Source: Luzula sylvatica (taxonomy: Eukaryota > Streptophyta > Magnoliopsida > Poales > Juncaceae). From it: 64,000 nt of DNA. Position numbers and translations under genes: made by a program. Where the stretch lies: contig OX326960.1 of assembly GCA_946800325.1 (NCBI GenBank), positions 16,702,393 to 16,766,392 of the forward strand. Reading direction: 5' to 3'. Positions 56,112 through 64,000 of the stretch are shown here, one piece after another; the first letter of the stretch is position 1; every line of letters begins with the position of its first letter. Below the pieces are notes generated by a model. That model saw only the letters and a program-made list of their open reading frames with translations. It was not told where the DNA came from and made no database searches.

Positions 56112-57487
56112 GGGAGAATTTCTTGTATACCCCTCCAAAAACTCAAAATATCAAATATGTCCTTCTAAAAATGTAAATATCATATTTATCCTTTGAAAAT
56201 TCTTAATTTATCAAATCTATCATTTACAGTAATAAAACATATCAAATCTATCCTCTTAAAACTGATGTATTATCATATTTATCAAATCATTAACTCTCCA
56301 TCCAAATAAACCTAGTTTATAATTATAATCTCTCTAATCATAATTTTATATGACGAAATTACCCTTCAATCCATAAATCCCCCTTCATCCCTCATCTCGC
56401 ACTTACTTTTTGTTCCCATGTTCCCACTCGCCAAGGAAAAACAAGTCATGGCCAATCTCTCAAAAAAAATGTAGCAACCATGATTAAAGTGGTCGACCTT
56501 CATTGCCATCGTCCAGTACCCCAACCATCGCCTCTTTTTGGGTCAACACAACAAGCCTTGCCTCTTTCTTGGTCAAGAAACCTATTTGCCTATATTTCTC
56601 TTATTCGAACGCAATCTATTCTGTAAAATACTTAAAATTTGTCTTATTATTCTCAATTTCGGTACTAACCCATGAATAACATTAGATTGGTTACTTATAG
56701 CTTGAGAGAAGGACGTTCAAGAAGAGGATGAAAATTAGAGAGCAGTGAAAATGATGCAGCACATAAACTCTCAACTGAATTTCTTCTCGTAAAAGATATT
56801 AATTTTTTGCGTAAGTAGTTACATATTTAAACTTAGTGATTAATATATTCATATGTTTTTACAGGCATTTCAGAAGTTAGTTTATGTATCGCATCAACAA
56901 CTAAGATGTTGGATCATACAAGAAAATTAATTGAAGAAAATGTCTAGATAGCGTTGAAAATTTTCAGTTTGATAATTTGCATGTCAAAACTGACTGAAAC
57001 CCATTATTATGGAATTTAAAAGGAACCGACGAACATACAATGGAGATCTGACACAAACAACAAAACGAAATAACAAGGGAGAACTAGCAAAACTCGACGA
57101 TGGCACAATGGCATTGGAGCCCTAAATCGATGTGGACACATATTCCATATATTAGCACTAATGACGAGCAGGCCATCAGCACAACTGAGCATCGTCTGAA
57201 TCCAGCGAGCATAACATAGAACATAGGCGAAGAGAGCTGGAAAATCAATTCGTAGGAAGTTTTCGACCTGGTTGAAGAAGAGGGGTTTGGAAGAGGAAGA
57301 TGGATTAGGGAGTTAGTGGATATTTATTGAAGGGTACAAATGTCATTGCATATTTTTTCTGTTAAATTTAATTATTCTGTTAATTTGAAATAAATATGAT
57401 TTTATAGGGATAAATTTGATATTAACAAATTTGGAGGGACAAATTTGATATTTTGAATTTTTGAAGGGACATACAAGAAATTGCCCC
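56112..57487. mobile_element. Mutator-type element (1376 bp, 9-bp TSD)
   Basis: TTAATTTTT is duplicated at 56103-56111 and 57488-57496. The inverted ends run about 50 bp: GGGAGAATTTCTTGTATACC and, reversed, GGGGCAATTTCTTGTATGTC, both continuing with CAAAA..TCAAAATATCAAAT. The core (56390-57330) is less AT-rich than the ends and could hold captured host sequence, but I see no clear ORF or exon structure. It has no transposase. Confidence 0.87.
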
Positions 57488-57684
57488 TTAATTTTTTATT
57501 GTAATTGTTAATTGGAATACCGTGCATTAATTGTTAATTGGAAGCTAAATGAATCAAATGAAAAATATTGGTGCAAAAATGAGGGTTATTAATTAATACC
57601 ATGCTCCATGGGGCATTTAGCATGGAAGCAAGGTAAATGGAACCATTCATAAAAATAAACCTTTTTTTCGGTACTAAAACCTGC

Positions 57685-57825
57685 ATGGATATCATTAATA
57701 AAAAAAAAAACTTGCATGGATATCATTCATCAAAACAAAAAAACTTGCATGGATATCATTCATCAAAACAAAAAAACTTGCATGGATATCATTCATCAAA
57801 ACAAAAGAACTTGCATGAATACCAA
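57685..57825 (+). repeat. 33-bp tandem repeat, about four units
   Basis: Unit CTTGCATGGATATCATTCAT followed by CAAAACAAAAAAA. The first unit is degenerate and the last is cut short (CTTGCATGAATACC). It lies next to the inverted SF3B2 fragment, whose edge also has GATATCATTC, so the array may have grown from that junction. Confidence 0.9.
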
Positions 57826-57834
57826 CAGAAACGT

Positions 57835-58345
57835 TCATAACTGAGTGCAATTAGATATCATTCTTGCTCGTGCTTTCTCTTTCTCTTGCCTGGTTTCTAC
57901 AAAATAAAAATAATAATTAATGAAAAGATTACATCAAATCACAAGAAAAATGAAGCGAATAACGAACCTCTGCAACCATGTTACTCAATTTCTTCTTCTT
58001 TGAGAGCTCCTCTTCCTCCCTTGCTTCCTTGTACCTGTAAAATATCAATATTAATAAAATTAGAAGAGCTTATTAAACAAATATGAATTATTTATTATTC
58101 ATTATTAATTATTAATTATTAGTATTATTGTTGGAAGAATCTTACTTGGCTGCCTCCAGAGCTTCAAGCTCATCTTTGTTTCATAGTGACATAAACCTCT
58201 TTTTTACCCTAACATAACAAAATAACAAATTTAATAAAATATTTTTCATGGCTCAAAAATTAGAAAAGATGAAAGCATTAGTTAATAAATAATAAAAGCT
58301 TACGGTCTTGGCAGATGCCTTGTCTTGCGTGCCAATAACATTTCT
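57835..58345 (-). pseudogene. Degraded, inverted copy of the SF3B2 3' end (exons 15-18)
   Basis: On the minus strand: exon 15 (ATGTTATTGGCACGCAAGAC, about 58300-58345), exon 16 with internal loss (CTTGAAGCTCTGGAGGCAGC, about 58145-58215), exon 17 (GTACAAGGAAGCAAGGGAGG to GACATGGTTGCAGAG-like, 57968-58035) and part of exon 18 (AGAGAAAGAGAAAGCACGAG, about 57845-57890). Several splice sites survive. It is more diverged than the tandem copy at 12264, so it is an older or less constrained copy. Confidence 0.85.
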
Positions 58346-58474
58346 GTCATTCAAAAAAAAAAAAAAGTAGAATATAAACAAAGGACTTTTCAAAATAAGA
58401 AATATTAAAATAACTGTAATTCAAAAAAAAAATGAAAAGAGTAGAATACATGTATTAGCTAGGTATATAGCATA

Positions 58475-58850
58475 TTCCAATTCAATTGGTGCCCATATTT
58501 GAGAAATTTTTGTGTATTGTGGTGTGTTGTCGCAAGTTCAACTATGTATTTAGCAGTTACAATATGTGTTATCAATGTGCAATGATTTTCTGTTGATTTC
58601 CTTCAATATTCTAAACATCTTAATTTTGCACGAGTAAAATCATGAAATTAATCGGATATCGGATATACAAATTTAAATGAGAACTACCATAAAAAAGATA
58701 TGAGTTTACAAGCTACTAATTTATACATCGAACCAAAAAAAAAGTCATACATTTCTCATAGTATGCCATACGTCTCACTTTTTTCTCGTGATATACCTAA
58801 CCATTTGTAATACCAAGTTTCTAATCATCTTTTGTTCATCTCATTTAATT
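58475..58850 (+). repeat. R repeat copy 9 (left half)
   Basis: R landmarks TGTGTTGTCGCAAGTTCAAC, TGCAATGATTTTCTGTTGAT, GTCTCACTTTTTTCTCGTGA and TCTTTTGTTCATCTCATTTA. It is cut off at about 58850, before the LINE-1 target. It sits again beside an SF3B2 tail copy, but in the opposite relative orientation. Confidence 0.7.
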
Positions 58851-60070
58851 TAGGGAAATTTTCAAAAAACTCCCTATCTTTTTTTGGATATTCTAAATGA
58901 ACCCCTATCTTTTTGGAAACTCCAAAAAATTTCCTCTACCAAACTTTTATTTTCAAATACCTCCCTATGGGGTTAAAATTAACTATGTATGGTGTTAAAT
59001 ATTTTTTATGACTAAAATACCCTTCATTTTACATATTTAGTAATTAAAATAATATTTTTGTTATTTGTATTAATTTTAAAAAAATCCTAATTTTTTTTTG
59101 CTTATAATAATTTTTAAAAAAAATTGTCATATGTTATATTTATATAATTTTAATATTTCATACATTACATATATTTGATTTTCATAATTTTTATTGAAAA
59201 ATAACATAAAATAATAATAATAACAACAACAATATAAAAAGAACACCTTGCAAATATTTAAAAATTAAAATATCATGAATCTATTAAAAACATACAAAAA
59301 AAAGAACGGAAATAAAATTAAAATATCATGAATCTATTAAAAACATACAAAAAAAAAGAACGGAAATAAAATTAAAATATATGTTTAAAAAAATATTTTT
59401 CTTTCAGTATATTTTCAAGGTGTTTATTTTATTATTAAATGATGTTAGTTTTTCATGAATAATAAATGAAATATTAAAATTACACAAACACAACATTTAC
59501 TAATTTTATTTTTGTGAAATCATTATATGTTAAAAATTATTTATGATTTTTTTTAAAACTAATAAAATTAATGAAAAAATAACAAAAATATACATATGAA
59601 AATAGAAGGGTATTTTGGTCAATTTTTTTTTTTACACCATCCATATTATTATTTAATTATTATAATTATTACACAAACTAATAACATTTACTAAATTTAT
59701 TATTATTTAATTATTAATATTATAAATATTAAAATATTAATAATACAAATTTAATATTATTTAATTATTTATTAAAATAAATTTATTATTATTTAATTAT
59801 TTATTTTTATATTATTAATATAAATTTAATATTATTTAATTATTTATTAAAATAAATTTATTATTATTTAATTATTTATTTTTATATTATTAATATAAAT
59901 TTAATATTATTTAATTATTTATTTATATTATTTATTAAAATATAATATTATTTATTAAAATTATTTATTTTTAATTTAATTATTTATTAAAATAAATTTA
60001 TTATTATTTAATTATTTATTTATTTATATTATTAAAATAAATTTATTATTATTTATTTATTTATATTATT
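58851..60070. other. AT-rich repeats, no gene
   Basis: 58855-58960 contains CCCTATCTTTTT twice and resembles, inverted, 62640-62760. The two might be ends of one long element, but no target duplication was found. 59265-59370 holds a direct repeat with AAATTAAAATATCATGAATC. 59650-60070 is a nearly pure ATTATTTAATTATT-type array. No coding sequence. Confidence 0.5.
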
Positions 60071-60075
60071 ATTAT

Positions 60076-60386
60076 TATTTCTGCGACGGCCCGCCGGAGA
60101 AGGTTTCTGCGACGGCCCGCCGGAGAAGGTTTCTGCGACTGCCCGCCGGAGAAGGGTTCTGCGACGGCCCGCCGGAGAAGGTTTCTGCGACGGCCCGCCG
60201 GAGAAAGAACAACCGTCGGAAAAAGTGACATCAGCGACGGCCCGTCGGAAAAAAGTGACATTAGCGATGCCCCTTTCAGCGACGGGAAATCAGCGACGGG
60301 AGGCCGTCGGTAAAACTGTCAGCGACGGTTTTTGGGAGTATCAGCGACGGTTTTTACCGTCGCTGATGTGCATATCTGTTGTAGTG
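60076..60386 (-). mobile_element. One end of a CACTA element, with GCGACGG repeats
   Basis: The right edge, reversed, reads CACTACAACAGATATGCACA, a CACTA (En/Spm) terminus, followed by GCGACGG...CCGTCGCTGA words. Further in, a 26-bp unit (TTTCTGCGACGGCCCGCCGG + AGAAGG) is repeated about five times (60080-60205). These GC-rich subterminal repeats are typical of CACTA ends. The other terminus and transposase are not in the window; AT-rich sequence replaces them to the left. Confidence 0.8.
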
Positions 60387-60734
60387 ATAGTTAGTTTTAA
60401 CCCCTATGGCTCTGTTTGGGAAGCGTATAAGGTAGGAGTAATAAGAAAATGTTGAAGCACGATGTGGTTGCCAGCCAAGTGAATTTCTGGAAAAAAAAAA
60501 TGCCGGTAAGGTAAAGGATCAAGAAAGGAATTGATGGAGCACGATGTGGTTGGCCTCCCTCTGGTACATTTGGAAAACAAGAAACGAGAAAATCTTACAA
60601 GATAAAATACCAAACCTCGAGATCATTTTCAATAGAGCTAAGTTAGATGCTGAAGCTTGGATATAACATTGTGTTAGGGGGTAGCAGAAAGTGAAAACTT
60701 TTTTTTGTAAATATTGATGTACATATAACTTTTT

Positions 60735-61115
60735 GAGTAGTGATGCACTTCCCCCAACTCTTCCCCACACCTCTTGATGTGTCATTGTAACGCTTAACAC
60801 CACTATGATTTAACATCTGAATTATGATTTAACACATTAATTTATAGTTTAACATCATAATGAAGATGTTAAACTATAAATTAAGATGTTAAATCATAAT
60901 TAAGATGTTAAATTTGAAGGTGTTAAGCCTTATGCCAACACATCAAGAGGTGTGGGGGAGGGTAAGTGGGGAGGTCCAACTTGTTCCTTTTATTTAATAG
61001 TAGATACTTGCCTACCAGAGATTATATTATATATTAAAAGAAATGTAAAAAAGTTAGGAAAAAGTTGGACCTCCCCACTTACCCTCCCCCACACCTCTTG
61101 ATGTGTTGTCATGTG
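60735..61115. mobile_element. MITE cluster: three copies of one terminus in alternating orientation
   Basis: CCACACCTCTTGATGTGT occurs at about 60765 (+), inverted at about 60935 (as ACACATCAAGAGGTGTGG) and again (+) at about 61090. The stretch 60735-60990 folds on itself (CTTAACACC...GGTGTTAAG, GATTTAACATCT/AGATGTTAAAT). 60935-61110 forms a second inverted pair through GGGAGGGTAAGTGGGGAGGT. So a small inverted-repeat element adjoins, and shares an arm with, a second one. No ORF. Confidence 0.8.
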
Positions 61116-61289
61116 GAGTCGGAACTCTGGTGAAGTCATGTGGAGTCACTTGACCAATCTGTGTATTTGACCTTCACTAATTTCTTCAATGTGTCTCATT
61201 TGTTAACTCCTATTATTTCCTCTCTTTCTTCTGTTCGTGGTATTTGATGGATAAATGGTTATGGAGAGAGAGTATATAATGAAAATGAG

Positions 61290-61990
61290 TAGAGGTGGCA
61301 ATCGGACGAGTCGGACTCGAATCGGATCATTTCAGGTTCGGATCGTTTCGGGTTGCGAGTCATTCGGGTCGTTCGGGTTGCGGGTCTTCGGGCTTCGAAT
61401 CGTTCGGGTTCGGAACGTTTCGGTTTTCGGATTGTTCGGGTTCGGGTTGTTTCCGTTTTCGGATCGTTCGGGTTCGGATCGTTTGGATCGTTCGGGTTCG
61501 GGTCGTTTCGGTTTTCGGGTCATTCGTGTCGTGAGTATTTTGATTTTCAGGTAATTCATATTTCACAAATTTTGATTTCGAATCATTCGATTTTTCAAAA
61601 ATTTAGTTTTCGGATAATTTTTGATTTATTTTATTAATTTCGAGATATTTTAGCAATATTATATTGATTTTAACAATAATATTTTAATTTTCGGATTATT
61701 CGGATCGTGAATTTCGGGTCATTCGGATCATGCGTTTCGGGTCATTCGGTTTTCGAGTTAGTTTGGGTTTCGGGTCGTTCGGATTTCGGATCATTCGGTT
61801 TCGGATCGATTTCGGGTTCGGGTCATACGGTTTCAGATCAATTTCGGGTTCGGGTCATTCGGTTTCGGGTCGATTTCGGGTTGGGATCATTCGATTTCGG
61901 TTTCGGTTTCGGATTCGGATCGTTAACTTTTCAATATTTTCGGATCGGATCGGGTTCGTGTTCGGACGGTCGGTCATTTTTCGGGTCGGG
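61290..61990. repeat. TTCGGGT-type degenerate array (TIR element remnant)
   Basis: Dozens of variants of TTCGGGTC / TTCGGATC follow a left edge GTAGAGGTGGCAATCGG. The same words mark the elements at 28765-29277 and 36130. An AT-rich core (61560-61690) separates two arrays, as in a non-autonomous TIR element, but the right end is not recognisable. Long apparent ORFs through it are artefacts of the repeat. Confidence 0.75.
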
Positions 61991-63479
61991 TAAGTACATA
62001 TAACAAGAGTTTCGGCCGCTCAACGAATGGGATAAGGGCGGCCCAATGAACAGAAAATGATGTTGTAATTTTTCAAATAAAACCTTACATATTATATAAT
62101 CATAAATCTTCATATAATAATCATAACATACTTCTATATAATTTTATTCAATATAACCATTCCAATTTAAGTTTACTAATTCTCAAAAACCATTAATCTA
62201 ATTATATTATTTAAAAATCTAATATATATTTATTCATAAATAAAAGCTTCTTAAATAATTAATTAAAATCGTCCAAAAGAATATTTACGATTAAGACCTC
62301 GAATATATACTGAATTATTAAACGGCAAATGTCAAAACATTATTTTTGATATTTATTACAATTACAATTGTCTCCTTCTACTTTTCACATGTTTTAAGTT
62401 GGATAATTATGCCACAACCCCTTATTTTCTCACCACATCTTCTATATCATCAATTGATCATTAATTGGCGATTAATTAGTATGACCATTAACAAAAATAC
62501 ATCCGATTAATGATTAATTGATATTAATTAAGAATTGTTAATGTATATGTATTTTAGTTAGATATTAATTAACTGTTAACGGAGTGTTATTTTGTTAATT
62601 ATTTCAATGATTAACCATTAATTAAGAATATACCTAACTAAAAAGATAGGGGTTTTTTTGAAAATGAAAGTTTGATTTGGGGTTTTTTTTGGATTTTCTA
62701 AAAAGATAGTGGATTTTTTAAAATTCAGAAAAAGTTAGGGTGTTTTTTGAATTTTTTTTATTAAATTATGTTAATTTTTGAAAAAAAATAATATAAAAGT
62801 CGAAATATAATGTGTAAAATATTAAAATAATATAAATATAACATGTAATTATTATTATTTTTTAATTATTATATTCTACAAAAAAATTTGAATCTTTTTT
62901 TAAAATTAGAAAAAATAAAAATTTACTGAAATTACTACACATGTCAATTTAGGGAGAGAGTGTGTGTGTGTGTGTGTGTTTACAATATTAAAATAAATTA
63001 ATGTTTTTTTTGAAATTTTTTGATAGGTTAATAAAAAAAAACTATGAACGAAATTGGTTCACGTAACTTTTATCATTAACATCAAATAATGGTCAATCGT
63101 AAATACTTAGTATTTCGTATTATATGAAAAATAATAATTATCGTTTTGATCGCGTTGAACAAACATTATTCTAGTTGATTTAGGGAAATAATATACTGGG
63201 GATCAAAAGTAGCCCACGGGAATTAAATTTAAGAAAAAATGTGTTTAAAAATAAATGTTAATGTTAAATGGGAACGGGGAGGATGCTTTATAACTACTTA
63301 CTGGGCTAAAGTTACGTAACGGGTCATTTTAGAATAAGATAACTCGCTTCACAGAATACATGAATTATAAATTATTAAAAACTACTCGCACCTCTTCATC
63401 TTTTACCTTTTTGACAGAATACTTATATTAAAATTCGAAATCTTAATTCTCGTTTCATTACACTTTAATCGAAGAAAGT
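61991..63479. other. Intergenic, AT-rich; then upstream region of F-box copy 3
   Basis: 62395-62590 is the reversed relative of 33990-34150. 62640-62760 has repeated AAAAAGATAG and GGGTTTTTT words. A GT microsatellite of about ten units (GTGTGTGTGT) lies near 62957-62980. From about 63180 the sequence should include the promoter of the third F-box gene. No ORF seen. Confidence 0.45.
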
Positions 63480-64000
63480 AACAGAAGCCCGCAACAAAGA
63501 GCATTTTGGGGGAAAAAGTTCGTCGTTTCGCAAAATAATCTCTCACTTCTTCTTCTTCTTCTTCTTAATTTCGGGTTTGGATAAGAAGTTTTTTGTTCGT
63601 TGCTTCCTCTATTTTGATAATAGGTAACCCTCTCAATCTCACTCTATAATTCGATTTTTTTGTTTCTTTTTCGAAATCTTTCCATGGTGTATTTGTCTTC
63701 ATTTTCTAATTACTTTGAATTGTATTATTTGAGTCCAATGATTTTTCTTATCTTCCCATAAATTTCAGCCATTTTCCTTTAGAAAAAGATATAATTGGGT
63801 TAAGATTTCAGTTGTAAACACTAAATACTTTCGAATGGTACAATCTGATTTGTTTCTGCAACTATTTTACACGATTTGTTTTGCTTAATTAGACATTCAA
63901 ATGATGTTTTTTGTATCAACCAATTTAGTTTGATTACAAGATCTCATAGATATTTTGAATTTTAAATATGATCAGTTATGCATGATGGTATAGGATTTCA
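63480..64000 (+). promoter_or_regulatory. Leader exon and intron start of a third F-box/DUF295 gene (runs off window)
   Basis: CTTCTTCTTCTTCTT, ATTTCGGGTTTGGATAAGAA and TTCGTTGCTTCCT (63540-63615) match the minus-strand leader exon of F-box copy 2. It ends ATAATAG/GTAACC, with the intron starting at 63624. The following intron matches too (ATGATTTTTCTTATCTT, ATAAATTTCAGC). By analogy with copy 2 the coding exon should lie about 800 bp beyond the donor, outside the window. Confidence 0.7.

Noticed and set aside
57685..57825. CRISPR-like array
   Set aside because: The 33-bp units are directly adjacent with no unique spacers, and the sequence is a plant nuclear genome.
61255..62003. Several overlapping open frames of 70-99 codons on both strands
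   Set aside because: They run through a TTCGGGT-type repeat array; open frames follow from the repeat, with Gly/Phe/Arg/Ser-only composition.
58855..62760. One 3.9-kb transposon bounded by inverted CCCTATCTTTTT-type ends
   Set aside because: Similarity of the ends is loose and low-complexity, no TSD was found, and several unrelated elements lie inside.
1..64000. tRNA, rRNA or snoRNA genes
   Set aside because: I saw no stretch with convincing box motifs or cloverleaf on reading; a tRNAscan-type search was not possible.

Overview
The window is nuclear DNA of a flowering plant, most likely a eudicot. It is AT-rich, has spliceosomal introns (an 18-exon gene with GT..AG borders), F-box/DUF295 genes, a mitochondrial carrier gene, L1-type LINEs, and hAT, Mutator, CACTA and Helitron ends. 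The style of the F-box and LINE proteins leans towards asterids, but that is only an impression.

Real genes are few. (1) At 231-4142 (+) lies a complete 18-exon gene for splicing factor SF3b subunit 2 (SF3B2/SAP145). (2) At 16927-17880 (-) lies an uninterrupted mitoferrin-type mitochondrial carrier. (3) Two full-length F-box/DUF295 paralogues lie at 24131-25294 (-) and 41538-42680 (-). The untranslated first exon and start of the first intron of a third paralogue run off the right edge (63480-64000, +). A 121-codon open frame at 35272-35637 (+) is unassigned.

The rest is a mosaic of transposons and segmental copies. The tail of SF3B2 is repeated at 12264-12985 (tandem) and, degraded and inverted, at 57835-58345. 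F-box scraps lie at 4585-4835 and 45135-45222. A dispersed repeat of about 1.2-1.5 kb, called R here, occurs at least ten times in both orientations, often next to the F-box and SF3B2 copies. Four LINE insertions can be read: a nearly full-length one with a few stops (5299-11846, -), a 5'-truncated one (48087-49514, -), a fragment (about 44650-45110, -), and one at 50657-56024 (+) whose ORFs are open but which lacks the catalytic core of reverse transcriptase. The block 26650-30785 is repeated in inverted orientation at 36735-40585, with about 6 kb between the arms. The right arm carries an hAT-type element nested inside another.

Many insertions are supported by target-site duplications (TSDs) visible in the window: 13, 22 and 13 bp for LINEs, 8 bp for three hAT-type elements, 9 bp for two Mutator-type elements. 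For several, an unoccupied copy of the target site also survives in a paralogous segment here, so the order of events can be partly read.

The genes form no pathway: splicing, mitochondrial iron import and ubiquitin ligase adaptors are neighbours by accident. I found no clear new multi-gene system. The most unusual items are the RT-deleted but otherwise open LINE, the unnamed R family, and the large inverted duplication.
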